Below the pieces are notes generated by a model, which saw nothing but the letters and a program-made list of their open reading frames with translations, was not told the origin of the DNA and ran no database searches. Of a stretch of DNA of 64,000 nt, positions 7,409 through 15,716 are shown piece after piece; the stretch's first letter is position 1, and each line of letters starts with the position of its first letter. Source of the DNA: Limisphaerales bacterium (GTDB taxonomy: Bacteria > Verrucomicrobiota > Verrucomicrobiia > Limisphaerales > SXTU01); NCBI GenBank assembly GCA_009773355.1, contig WRPG01000002.1:162214-226213 (forward strand), given 5' to 3'. A program made the translations under genes and the position numbers.

Positions 7409-8848
7409 TCATCGGCGTAGAGCTGCCGGAGGTTCCACGTTGAAGTTGAGCATCATCCCGGCATCTTCGTGCTCCAAGTTGTGGCAGTGCTTGATGAACC
7501 GTCCCGCATGGGCGTCGAAGCGGACCAGGACGGCGACCGTTTCGTTTGGGTTCACGAGCACCGTGTCTTTCCAGCCGCCATCCGTCGGTGTCAGCATCCC
7601 AGTGCTCCGGCTGAGGACTTGAAACAGGGTTCCGTGCGGGTGCATCGGGTGGGGCAGCATGCTTCGGTTCTTGAACTCCCATCGCTCCAGCTGATTCCAA
7701 GGGACCGTGAAGTTTGTGACTTCCATCTTGAACTGCGCCCCGTTGATGAAGTGGGCCATGCGCTCCATGGTGATGTCGAACGTGCGGGTGCGGGCGGCCT
7801 TGCTCTCGTTGTAGGCCAGAATACTCGACAGCTTCCTCGGCACTTTGCCGGGGACGGTGTTGGGCTTGTCCACGTAAAACCTCATCACATCGAGCGAACT
7901 CCCTTGGCTCGGCCCCATGCCCATTCCCATCATGCCCATGCCTCCCCCCATTCTCATCCCGCCTGGCTCGAATGGCACGCTCCGCAGGGTCAAGCCGGTC
8001 CCGACGGCATCGCGGGTGAAATCCACCACCACATCCGCCCGCTCGCCCGGAGCGAGGGTCAGGTAGGTGACGGCTACCGGTGCCGCCAGGAGTCCGCCGT
8101 CTGTGCCGATGACTTGAAAGCTGCGGCCGTCATCGAATCCGAGTTTCAATATTCGCGCGTTGGAGCCATTCACCCAGCGCAGGCGATAGCTGGACCTGTC
8201 CACGGACATCCAGACATCAGGCGTGCCGTTCACAAGAGCCGCGTCGCCCAGGAAGCCCATCATCATGTCCATCATGTTTGGGTTGTAGGTCAGTTCGCGG
8301 CGGGGATTAAGCCGCTTGTCGGCGATGAGCATGGGGATGTCGTGTGAGCCTCTCGGCAGGCCGAGCGCGCCTTCCTCCGGGTCCTCCACAATGAACAGGC
8401 CTGCCAGCCCGCGGTAAACTTGCTTGGCGGTCAGTCCGTCAGTGTGCGCGTGGTAGAAATAGGTTCCTGCCCGGTTAAGGATGGGAAAACTCACCCGGTA
8501 GCCCTGGCCCGGAGGGACGGCACTTTGCGGAAGCCCGTCCATGGCGGAGGGCGCAAGGATGCCGTGCCAGTGCAAGACCAACGGTTCATTGAGCTTGTTG
8601 CTGACGCTGGCCGAGAAAGTGTCACCGCGCCGCACCCGGATCGTCGGGGCGGGCAGGGAGTTGTTCACCATCAGCACGGACGCCGGAAAGCCCGGCCAGA
8701 CCGCGATGGTGCCATTCGCCGCCGTGAGGGTAGTCCCGTTGGTGAACTCTGGCGTTGGCCGCAGTTCATTGCCGGGGTGCGTCGCCGCGCGGCTGGCGGG
8801 CACAAACAACACGAGCCCGGCCAGAATCCAGTTTGAAATCGAGTTCAT
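7409..8848 (-). CDS. Multicopper oxidase (CueO/laccase-like), exported
   Basis: 479 aa with a hydrophobic N-terminal signal (about residues 6-20). All four copper-ligand motifs are seen in order: HWHG, YHAHTDG, HPMHPHG and HCHNLEHEDAGMM, which bind the type 1, 2 and 3 coppers. A Met/Gly-rich insert (GGMRMGGGMGMMGMGMG, about residues 308-324) resembles the substrate-site Met-rich loops of CueO-type cuprous oxidases. Expected role is periplasmic oxidation of Cu(I) or small organics with O2. It sits alone inside the sugar-nucleotide region with no other copper gene beside it, suggesting independent insertion. About 280 bp downstream up to 7125 hold no recognised gene. Confidence 0.93.
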   Translation of the reverse strand: MNSISNWILAGLVLFVPASRAATHPGNELRPTPEFTNGTTLTAANGTIAVWPGFPASVLMVNNSLPAPTIRVRRGDTFSASVSNKLNEPLVLHWHGILAPSAMDGLPQSAVPPGQGYRVSFPILNRAGTYFYHAHTDGLTAKQVYRGLAGLFIVEDPEEGALGLPRGSHDIPMLIADKRLNPRRELTYNPNMMDMMMGFLGDAALVNGTPDVWMSVDRSSYRLRWVNGSNARILKLGFDDGRSFQVIGTDGGLLAAPVAVTYLTLAPGERADVVVDFTRDAVGTGLTLRSVPFEPGGMRMGGGMGMMGMGMGPSQGSSLDVMRFYVDKPNTVPGKVPRKLSSILAYNESKAARTRTFDITMERMAHFINGAQFKMEVTNFTVPWNQLERWEFKNRSMLPHPMHPHGTLFQVLSRSTGMLTPTDGGWKDTVLVNPNETVAVLVRFDAHAGRFIKHCHNLEHEDAGMMLNFNVEPPAALRR

Positions 8849-8959
8849 TCAGGCTGGTTTCCGACTTATGCGGCATGGACAACCGAGACTCACGGCGAGA
8901 AACTGGGACCGGAAGGGGCGTTGAGCTTGATGTCGGACTTTCACTTGATCCTAATCCCG

Positions 8960-9964
8960 CTACTTCAGCCCCAGCTTCTTCACGCTCTTCACGTTCACGA
9001 ACGCCTCGTCGGTGATCGTGTTGGTCGGGAACTTCCCGGCTTTGAACGCGCGGCACAGGTCGCGCACGGCGTCCTCGATGGTGCGCTTGGGCCGCCAGCC
9101 GAGCACCTGTTCGATCTTGCGCGAGGTGATCCGGTAGGAGCGCGGGTCGTTCGTGGTCGTGCGTTCGATGCGGATGGGCGGGCGCTCGGGGAACTCCTCG
9201 CCGACGATCTGCTTCGTGATCTCGGCCAACTCGTTGACGGTCTGGTTTTGATAGCCCGCGTTGAAGGTCTGCCCGGCGAGCTTCTCCTTGGGCATCGTGA
9301 GCGCCTCGGCGTAGAGGTCCGTCACGTCCTCGATGTGGATGTTCGGCCGCTGCTGGTCGCCGCCGAAGACGGTGATGACGCCTTTGTGATAGGCGTGGTT
9401 GGTCAGGATGTTCACCGTCAGGTCGAAGCGCATCCGGGGCGAGTAGCCGCAGACGGTCGCCGGGCGGAAGGTGACCACGGTCATCTGCGGCGACTGATAC
9501 TTGAAGGCGATGGGTTCGCAGAGGCCCTTGTATTTGTTGTAGTCGGTCAGCGGGACAAGCGGGTGCTCCTCGGTGACTTCCGGCGAATCGCTCACGCCAT
9601 AGACGGAGCTGGACGAGACGTTGATGAACCGCTCGACCGTGCCCGCCGCAGCCGTGGCCTGCATGAGCGGCTCGAAGCACTCGTAGTTCATCGTCCGGCT
9701 CAACGACGGGTCGAGGTCGAAGCTCGGGTCGTTCGAGATGCACGCCATGTGGATGACGGCGTCGCAGCCACGCAGCGCCCCGGCGTATTTTTTGGTGTCG
9801 CGGATGTCGCCCTCGATGACCGTAAGCCGCGGGTGCGGCGTCAGCCCGGCCGAGCCAAAGAGCATCAAATCATAGACGACCACCTCGCAGCCCATGGCGA
9901 GGAGCTTGGGGACGAGGATGCAGCCTTTGTAGCCGGCGCCGCCGGTGACGAGAACACGTTTCAC
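8960..9964 (-). CDS. NAD-dependent epimerase/dehydratase (extended SDR)
   Basis: 334 aa. N-terminal TGGAGYKG loop, SSSSVYG strand and intact YNKYK active site define an extended SDR. The FNAGYQNQTV and RSYRI segments are typical of NDP-sugar epimerases in LPS or exopolysaccharide clusters. It lies downstream of the transaldolase gene, separated by a 27-bp perfect inverted repeat. Together with the other three SDRs in the region it points to synthesis of one or more unusual activated sugars. Product unknown. Confidence 0.87.
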   Translation of the reverse strand: MKRVLVTGGAGYKGCILVPKLLAMGCEVVVYDLMLFGSAGLTPHPRLTVIEGDIRDTKKYAGALRGCDAVIHMACISNDPSFDLDPSLSRTMNYECFEPLMQATAAAGTVERFINVSSSSVYGVSDSPEVTEEHPLVPLTDYNKYKGLCEPIAFKYQSPQMTVVTFRPATVCGYSPRMRFDLTVNILTNHAYHKGVITVFGGDQQRPNIHIEDVTDLYAEALTMPKEKLAGQTFNAGYQNQTVNELAEITKQIVGEEFPERPPIRIERTTTNDPRSYRITSRKIEQVLGWRPKRTIEDAVRDLCRAFKAGKFPTNTITDEAFVNVKSVKKLGLK

Positions 9965-10014
9965 AAGTGGGCAGAGGGTAGGAATGAAGTTTGGACTGTC
10001 GAGCGAAAATCAGG

Positions 10015-10085
10015 CCGTAGCCGCCGACGTGAGGAGGCGGACTCCGTAGCCAGCCGAATCCGCCTCCTCACGTCGGCGGCTACGG
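10015..10085. repeat. Perfect 27-bp inverted repeat
   Basis: Arms 10015-10041 and 10059-10085 are exact reverse complements with a 17-bp loop. The arm begins CCGTAGCCGCCGACGTGAGG. It occupies the gap between the transaldolase and the SDR gene. No T-run follows, so it is not a simple rho-independent terminator. Confidence 0.9.
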
Positions 10086-10104
10086 GGGATGGGCGGGAGG
10101 TTCA

Positions 10105-10830
10105 TCACGCCGTCGCGATGCGGAAGCCGGCGGCCTGCGCGTCGTTGTAGAACATCTTCACGGTGTCGAGCGAGTATTCGGAGAGGTCTTTGCCCACGAG
10201 GTTCAGCTTGCCGAGGATGTCGTGCGTCACCGTGATCACGTGGCAGCCGATGCTGTCCGCGTGGAAGATGTTCAGCAGCTCGCGCGGGCTGGCCCAGATG
10301 AGTTCGGCCTTGGGATTCGGCGCGAGCAGGCGCACCGCTTCGGCCATCTGCGGCAACGGGTCATGGCCCGTGTCCGCGACGCGCCCGGCGAACACCGAGA
10401 CGTAGCTCGCCACGTTGGGCGAGAGGCACGCGACCACGTCGCGCACCTGGTCGTTGGTCATGAGCGCGGTGACGTTGAGCTGCACGCCGGCCTGCGCGAG
10501 GCGGCGGATGAGCGGCCCGGCGAACTCGCGCTTCGTGTTCGTCACGGGAATCTTCACATAAACATTCGCGCCCCACGACGCGATCTCGCGCGCCTGCTGC
10601 TCCATCTCGGCGAAGTCGTCCGAGAACACCTCGAAGGACACCGGCGCGTTGCCGATGATCTTGAGCACCTCGTGCGAGAAGGCCTTGTAGTCCGTCACGC
10701 CAGCTTTGCGCATCAGCGTCGGGTTGGTGGTGAAGCCCTTGATGAGCGGGTTCGCCGCCAGGGTCGCAATGCCTTTGAGGTCCGCGCCATCGGCGAAGAC
10801 CTTCACTTTGAGTTCGCTGGTTTGCTTCAT
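10105..10830 (-). CDS. Transaldolase / fructose-6-phosphate aldolase-like
   Basis: 241 aa from ATG at 10830; the much longer open frame upstream is an out-of-frame reading of the phosphatase gene. It has the transaldolase family features FADGADLKGI, FTTNPTLMRKAG, VYVKIPVT with the expected Schiff-base Lys, and LNVTALMT. The short length (about 220-240 aa) matches the FSA/TalC-type subfamily rather than the 320-aa TalB type. It may transfer or cleave a dihydroxyacetone unit on sugar phosphates. Adjacent heptose genes make sedoheptulose 7-phosphate supply a plausible role, which is an inference. Confidence 0.9.
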   Translation of the reverse strand: MKQTSELKVKVFADGADLKGIATLAANPLIKGFTTNPTLMRKAGVTDYKAFSHEVLKIIGNAPVSFEVFSDDFAEMEQQAREIASWGANVYVKIPVTNTKREFAGPLIRRLAQAGVQLNVTALMTNDQVRDVVACLSPNVASYVSVFAGRVADTGHDPLPQMAEAVRLLAPNPKAELIWASPRELLNIFHADSIGCHVITVTHDILGKLNLVGKDLSEYSLDTVKMFYNDAQAAGFRIATA

Positions 10831-10859
10831 AGTTGTTTCCGGGCGGACGATAGCGCGAT

Positions 10860-11381
10860 TCACTGGCCGAGGATAATCCGCACTGCCTCGGGTAAATTCC
10901 TGACGGTGAAGTCCGGCGCGTCGCGCAGCACCTCGGCATAGCCGTAATCCACGAAAATCGTCCGGCAACCGGCGGCCTTGCCCGCCGACACATCCCGCCA
11001 GCGGTCGCCGACCATGAACGACTCGGCGAGGGACAAGCCCAGTTCGCGCGCGGCGTTGGTGAGCAGGCCCGGCTTGGGCTTGCGGCAATCGCAAGCGTCG
11101 GCATCCACATGGCGGCAGACGCGGATGTCGTCCAGCGGCAGCTCGCGGCGCAGACGCTCGTGCATGGCGTCGAGCACGGCTCGGTCGAGCTTCCCCGTCG
11201 CCACGTCGGGCTGGTTCGTCACCACGACCAGCCGCCAGCCTGCGGACTTCAGCTCGCGCGTCGCCTCGATCACGCCGGGCAGCAACTCCAAATCCTCCAG
11301 CCGGCGCGGGGCGAAAGGCTTGCCGTCGCGCGTCTCCGACCGCGTCAGCACGCCGTCGCGGTCGAGAAAGACGGCACGCAT
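10860..11381 (-). CDS. HAD-IIIA phosphatase, GmhB-like (heptose 1,7-bisphosphate phosphatase)
   Basis: 173 aa from ATG at 11381 (a GTG at 11384 is possible). HAD motifs appear in order: DRDGV (motif I, nucleophile Asp), TNQ (motif II), KPKPG (motif III Lys) and GDRWRD (motif IV). The CRHVDADACDCRKP stretch supplies Cys/His residues like the structural zinc loop of GmhB. GmhB removes the C7 phosphate of D-glycero-manno-heptose 1,7-bisphosphate. The flanking GmhA-like and HldE-like genes support this. It ends 29 bp upstream of the transaldolase start. Confidence 0.86.
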   Translation of the reverse strand: MRAVFLDRDGVLTRSETRDGKPFAPRRLEDLELLPGVIEATRELKSAGWRLVVVTNQPDVATGKLDRAVLDAMHERLRRELPLDDIRVCRHVDADACDCRKPKPGLLTNAARELGLSLAESFMVGDRWRDVSAGKAAGCRTIFVDYGYAEVLRDAPDFTVRNLPEAVRIILGQ

Positions 11382-11404
11382 CACTCAGCGGGGGAAAGGG
11401 CGGA

Positions 11405-11637
11405 AACCACGAATGGACACGAAGGAACACGAACGCTGAAAACTCTGGAGGCTGCGCCTGCACCAGCGATGGTAGGGCGCGCTGTCCTCAGCGCGCCGCC
11501 GAAATCTTGTGGCGTGCGGGTCCTCGCGGCGGGGTGAGGACACCCCGCCCTACCATCGCCGGCCCCGGAGCGCGCTCCGGGAAAATGCACGGGCTGACTT
11601 CCTCCCCATTCGTGTCTCTTCGTGTCCATTCGTGGTT
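11405..11637. repeat. Nested inverted repeats between gmhA-like and gmhB-like genes
   Basis: Outer arms 11405-11433 and 11609-11637 are reverse complements with two mismatches (AACCACGAATGGACACGAAG). Nested inside, 11466-11498 pairs with 11526-11559 (GCGATGGTAGGGCG). The two pairs belong to unrelated sequence families, so one element appears inserted in another. A minus-strand frame (11381-11629, 82 codons) crosses both and ends TGATG on the phosphatase start. Confidence 0.85.
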
Positions 11638-11649
11638 AAATCAGCCAGC

Positions 11650-12258
11650 TCAGGCTTTTTTGGCTTCGAGGCCTTCCCACTTGTTGGCCTGCATCAGCAC
11701 CGCCGGGTGCGTGACCAGGCAATGCCAGATCACTGCCTGAAACGCCTCCGCGTGCGGTGTGATTGCGTTCGCGTCCACCGTCGGCACCACCACCACGACA
11801 TCGCCCGCCTTCTTCGTGTAGCCGCCGTCGCGGCCCACGATACCGAACACCTTCAGCCCGCGCTTCTTCGCCTCGTCCACCGCGCGGACGAGGTTCGGGC
11901 TGACGTTGCGCACCGCGTCCCCGCCGCCGACTGAGAAAATCATGATCGCGTCGCGCTCGTTGGCGCGGCTGACCTTGAGCCAGCCCTCGAAGACCGTGGG
12001 CCAGCCCTCGTCGTTCGTGCGCGCGGTCAGCTCGGCCACGTTGTCGCACGGGCTGTAGGCTTCGATGCCGCCGAGCTTGCGGAAATCATTCACCGCATGG
12101 CTGCAGTTGGCCGCGCTGCCGCCGACGCCGAGGAGGAAGAGCCGTCCGCCGCGCTCGCGCAGGGCCGCGAGTTCGAGCGCCAACCGGTCAATCTGGGCCG
12201 CGTCCAGCGCGGCGGCGATCTGCCGGACCTGGTCGAGATACGTTTGCGCGTGCGTCAT
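11650..12258 (-). CDS. SIS-domain isomerase, GmhA-like (sedoheptulose 7-phosphate isomerase)
   Basis: 202 aa from ATG at 12258. SIS fold with LLGVGGSAANCSHAVNDF, matching the GxGGSAxxAxHxxxDf phosphosugar loop of GmhA, and a later IFSVGGGDA loop. GmhA converts sedoheptulose 7-phosphate to D-glycero-D-manno-heptose 7-phosphate, first step of activated heptose synthesis. It is the promoter-proximal gene of the minus-strand cluster and is divergent (70 bp) from the DUF1552 gene. Other SIS sugar isomerases are possible, but the phosphatase and HldE-like neighbours favour heptose. Confidence 0.86.
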   Translation of the reverse strand: MTHAQTYLDQVRQIAAALDAAQIDRLALELAALRERGGRLFLLGVGGSAANCSHAVNDFRKLGGIEAYSPCDNVAELTARTNDEGWPTVFEGWLKVSRANERDAIMIFSVGGGDAVRNVSPNLVRAVDEAKKRGLKVFGIVGRDGGYTKKAGDVVVVVPTVDANAITPHAEAFQAVIWHCLVTHPAVLMQANKWEGLEAKKA

Positions 12259-12328
12259 GCGCCCTTGTCGTAGCAGGAGCCGGTTGATTTGAAAACTACG
12301 GTGTTCATCGGAGCGCCGATCCGTCGCA

Positions 12329-13663
12329 ATGGAACTGTCGGCGGCGGCGTCCATCCCTGTGTATGCACCGGTTTCAAGAGTCTCAACCAGGCAGGACGTG
12401 AACGCGCTCACCCGCCGCACCTTCCTTCGCGCCGCCGGCGTCTCGCTCGCGTTGCCGATGCTGGAATCGCTCCAGCCGCGCGCCTTCGCTGCCGGCAAGT
12501 CTGCACCGATTCGCCGGATGCTCTTCATTTGCACGCCGCTAGGGGTGCATCCCGCGAACTTCTTTCCGACTGAGGCGGGCCGCGATTACGCGCTCTCGCC
12601 GTATCTGGAGGTGCTCAAGGATTTCCGCAACGACTTCACCGTGATGTCCGGCCTCGCGCATCCCGAGGTCGGGTCGAGCCACGATTCCATCTTCAGTTTC
12701 CTCACCGGCGCACCGCATCCGGAGATTCGCGCGGGCTTCCGCAACAGCATTTCCGTGGACCAGTTCGCCGCCGAGCGCATCGGCGGGCAGACGCGTTTTC
12801 CCAGCCTGTCGCTCTCGGCGGAGGGCTTTGGGCTTTCGTGGACGCGCAGCGGCGCGCTCGTGCCGCCGGACTTGTATCCGGCGAATGTCTTCGCCCGCCT
12901 CTTCCTCGAAGGCCGGCCCGACGAGGTGCAGGCGCAGGCGCGGCGGTTGCGCGACGGCCAGAGCATCCTCGACACCGTGCGCGAGCAGGCCCGGCGCTTG
13001 CAGCCGTCGCTCGGCACGCGCGACCGCGAGAAGATGGACGAGTATTTCACCAGCGTCCGCGAGCTGGAGCAGCGCATGGTCACGAACGAGGAGTGGTCCA
13101 AGAAGCCCAAGCCGAAGGTGGAGGCGAAACCGCCGCAGAACGTCATGAACTCCGCCGACCTCATCGGCAAAAACCGGAGCATGTTCGACCTCATCCACCT
13201 CGCGTTGCAGACCGACTCCACGCGGCTCATCTCGATGCTCCTCCTCGGCACCAGCCTCGTGCCGCCGATTCCAGGTGTCTCGCAGGGCCACCACGACCTC
13301 TCGCACCACGGCCAAGACCCGGTGAAGCTCGCGCAGCTCAAGACACTGGAAGTCGAGAAGATGAAGACGCTCGTCGAACTGCTCACGAAGCTGAAGCAGA
13401 GCGAGGAACAGGGCGAAAGCCTTCTGAACCGGACCATGGTTTTCTTCAGCAGCAACCTCGGCAACGCGAGCAACCACTCCACGCGCAACCTCCCCGTTCT
13501 CCTCGCAGGCGGCGGCTTCAAGCACGGCCAGCACCTCGCCTTCGACCCGAAGTCCCCGCCGCCGCTCTGCAACCTCTACGTCTCCATGCTCCAGCGCATG
13601 GGCATCGAGGCGGAGAAGTTCAGCTCCGGCACCGGGCCGTTGAAGGGGTTGGACATGGTCTGA
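12329..13663 (+). CDS. DUF1552 domain protein, exported
   Basis: 444 aa. A twin-arginine-type signal (LTRRTFLRAAGVSLALPML) starts about residue 27; a GTG at 12398 just before it is an equally good start and would give a standard-length leader. The body matches the DUF1552 family of Planctomycetes/Verrucomicrobia (PLGVHPANFFP, YLEVLKDFRNDFTVMSGLAHPE, SLSLSAEG, GTSLVPPIPGVSQGHHDLSHHG). Function is unknown; the fold is thought to be alkaline-phosphatase-like as for DUF1501. The usual DUF1588/1592 partner is absent, and the gene instead precedes a DUF1549/DUF1553 gene. Confidence 0.88.
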   Translation: MELSAAASIPVYAPVSRVSTRQDVNALTRRTFLRAAGVSLALPMLESLQPRAFAAGKSAPIRRMLFICTPLGVHPANFFPTEAGRDYALSPYLEVLKDFRNDFTVMSGLAHPEVGSSHDSIFSFLTGAPHPEIRAGFRNSISVDQFAAERIGGQTRFPSLSLSAEGFGLSWTRSGALVPPDLYPANVFARLFLEGRPDEVQAQARRLRDGQSILDTVREQARRLQPSLGTRDREKMDEYFTSVRELEQRMVTNEEWSKKPKPKVEAKPPQNVMNSADLIGKNRSMFDLIHLALQTDSTRLISMLLLGTSLVPPIPGVSQGHHDLSHHGQDPVKLAQLKTLEVEKMKTLVELLTKLKQSEEQGESLLNRTMVFFSSNLGNASNHSTRNLPVLLAGGGFKHGQHLAFDPKSPPPLCNLYVSMLQRMGIEAEKFSSGTGPLKGLDMV

Positions 13664-13712
13664 TGTGGGCGTTGCGTCCGCCCGTCATTGCCGCCAGCAT
13701 TGACACAGACTA

Positions 13713-15716
13713 TTGAACGCACTTCGTTCCATCCTGAGGCTCGCGGTGGTTTGCCTTGCCGTTGGCATCACGTCTGGCTTCGCCGCGACGCCTTCGCTCG
13801 AAGCGGGGCGCAAGCATTGGGCCTTTCAACCAGTGCGCGCGGTCCAACTTCCAACGGTGAAGGACGCGACGTGGTCGCGGAACGACGTGGACCGGTTCAT
13901 TCTCGCGGCGCTGGAAGCGAAAGGACTGAAACCGTCACCGGAAGCAGACCGGCGCACGTTGATTCGCCGAGTGACGTTTGACCTCATCGGCTTGCCACCG
14001 ACGCCGGAGGAGGTCGAGGCGTTCGTGCGTGATACTTCGCCGCAGGCTTGGGAGCGCGTCGTGGACCGACTGCTCGCCAGCCCGCACTACGGCGAGCGCT
14101 GGGGGCGGCACTGGCTGGACCTGGCGCGCTACGCGGACAGCAGCGGCTTCCACAACGATCTGGACCGGCCGCACGCGTGGCGATACCGCGATTACGTCAT
14201 CCGCAGCTTCAACGAGGACAAGCCCTACGCGCGGTTCATCGCCGAGCAACTCGCGGGCGACGAGGTGCCGGGCGCAAGCGAGGAAACGCTCGTGGCCACC
14301 GGCTTCTGCCGCAACGGCCCGACCAACGACGACAACATGGGCAACAACAAGGAGCAGTATCGCCTCGACGAGCTGGATGACGTGATCTCCACCACCTCGA
14401 CGGTCTTCCTCGGCCTCACGGTGGGCTGCGCTCGCTGCCACGACCACAAGTATGACCCGGTCACGAGCGCGGATTACTACAGCCTGCTCGCGGTCTTCAA
14501 TGGCACGGTAAAGAAGGGCGTGCCGAAGGAGAGCGACGAGAAGGACAAGGCGAAGGAGTTGGTGAAGTTGCAGGCGCTCATCGAGACAAAGGCAACAGTG
14601 CCGCCGACCTATTTGCTTCGTCGCGGCAGCCTGCAAAACAAGGGGCCGGAAGTCCCGCCCGCCGCGCCGCTGGTGCTCGTGTCGAACCCGCTTCGCTTCC
14701 CGGAGCCAGCGGCGGACGCGAAGTCCTCGGGCCGCCGCCGCACGCTCGCAGAATGGATTGCCGCGCCGGACAACCCGCTGACGTGGCGCGTGCTGGCGAA
14801 CCGCATCTGGCAGCATCACTTCGGGCAAGGGCTGGTCGCGACGGCGAGCAACTTTGGCTTCAACGGCACGCGGCCCACGCACCCGGAGCTGCTCGATTTC
14901 CTCGCAGCCCGGCTGGTCGCGGAGGGCGGAAGGTGGAAGCCGTTGCACAAACTGATTCTGATGTCGGCCACGTATGGGCAGGAGGTGGGGGGAAGTAATC
15001 AGTATGCAGTGGTCAGTGTTCAGTCAGGGACGCGCCCGGCTGCCGAGCGCCCTACTGAACACTGGACACTGAATACTGAACACTCTCGGGCCGCCGTCCT
15101 CGACCCCGACAACACCCTCCTCTGGCGTGCGAACCTCCAGCGCCTCTCCGCCGAGTCATTGCGCGACAGCATCCTCTCCGTCAGCGGGAAGCTGAACCCG
15201 CAGCTCGGCGGGCCGGGCATCAAGCCGCGCATCCGGGCCGACCTGCTCACGGCCAGTCAGCGCAACAAGTGGCCCACGCTCACCACCGAGGGGCCGGCGC
15301 AGTGGCGACGCAGCGTCTATATCTACGTGAAGCGCCAGTTGCTCATGCCGATGATGGAACTCTTCGACGCGCCCACGACCACGGACAGTTGCGCCGAACG
15401 CACCAAGAGCGTGGTGCCCACCCAGGCGCTGGTGCTGATGAACGATGAGTTCGTCGAGGACCACGCGGGTTTTCTCGCGCAGCGCGCTGCAACGGACGTG
15501 GGCGGGGATTTGTCCAAGGCGATTGAGCGAATGCATCAGCTCGCACTCGCCCGCGTGCCAACAGCGGAACGGCTGCGTCAAGCAACGGGGTTTGTCACCG
15601 CCCGCGAGTCGGTCTACGAGAAAGAGGCCGGAGCGAAGGAAGCGCCCCGCCAGCGCGCGCTCACGGACCTCGCGCATGTGCTCTTCAACAGCAGCGAGTT
15701 CATCACCATCGAATGA
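13713..15716 (+). CDS. DUF1549/DUF1553 protein (planctomycete-type), with in-frame repeat
   Basis: 667 aa starting at TTG 13713, with a signal-like hydrophobic segment (residues 5-24). DUF1549 (about 40-260) contains WGRHWLDLARYADS and the CARCHDHKYDPV motif, which resembles a haem/metal CxxCH site. DUF1553 (about 330-660) contains WRVLANRIWQHHFGQGLV, DPDNTLLWR and TKSVVPTQALVLMN. The usual N-terminal cytochrome PSCyt1 domain is missing. Residues about 430-455 are translated from an inverted repeat and interrupt DUF1553 between LMSATYGQ and LDPDNTLLWR. It is followed by a DUF1501 gene with ATGA overlap, the standard partner arrangement. Biochemical role is unknown. Confidence 0.88.
   Translation: MNALRSILRLAVVCLAVGITSGFAATPSLEAGRKHWAFQPVRAVQLPTVKDATWSRNDVDRFILAALEAKGLKPSPEADRRTLIRRVTFDLIGLPPTPEEVEAFVRDTSPQAWERVVDRLLASPHYGERWGRHWLDLARYADSSGFHNDLDRPHAWRYRDYVIRSFNEDKPYARFIAEQLAGDEVPGASEETLVATGFCRNGPTNDDNMGNNKEQYRLDELDDVISTTSTVFLGLTVGCARCHDHKYDPVTSADYYSLLAVFNGTVKKGVPKESDEKDKAKELVKLQALIETKATVPPTYLLRRGSLQNKGPEVPPAAPLVLVSNPLRFPEPAADAKSSGRRRTLAEWIAAPDNPLTWRVLANRIWQHHFGQGLVATASNFGFNGTRPTHPELLDFLAARLVAEGGRWKPLHKLILMSATYGQEVGGSNQYAVVSVQSGTRPAAERPTEHWTLNTEHSRAAVLDPDNTLLWRANLQRLSAESLRDSILSVSGKLNPQLGGPGIKPRIRADLLTASQRNKWPTLTTEGPAQWRRSVYIYVKRQLLMPMMELFDAPTTTDSCAERTKSVVPTQALVLMNDEFVEDHAGFLAQRAATDVGGDLSKAIERMHQLALARVPTAERLRQATGFVTARESVYEKEAGAKEAPRQRALTDLAHVLFNSSEFITIE
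15000..15078. repeat. Inverted repeat inside the DUF1549/1553 gene, in frame
   Basis: Arms 15000-15029 and 15050-15078 are near-perfect reverse complements sharing CAGTGTTCAGT with a 20-bp loop. The element is translated as part of residues 430-455 without stop or frameshift, encoding QYAVVSVQ... through TLNTEH. Family proteins normally run directly from the TSATY motif to the DPDN motif. Confidence 0.85.

Noticed and set aside
10015..10085. Rho-independent terminator after the transaldolase gene
   Set aside because: The stem is perfect but 27 bp long with a 17-bp loop and no T-run; it fits the repeat family better.
10831..11463. N-terminal extension of the transaldolase
   Set aside because: It reads the phosphatase gene in another frame; the transaldolase fold begins at ATG 10830.
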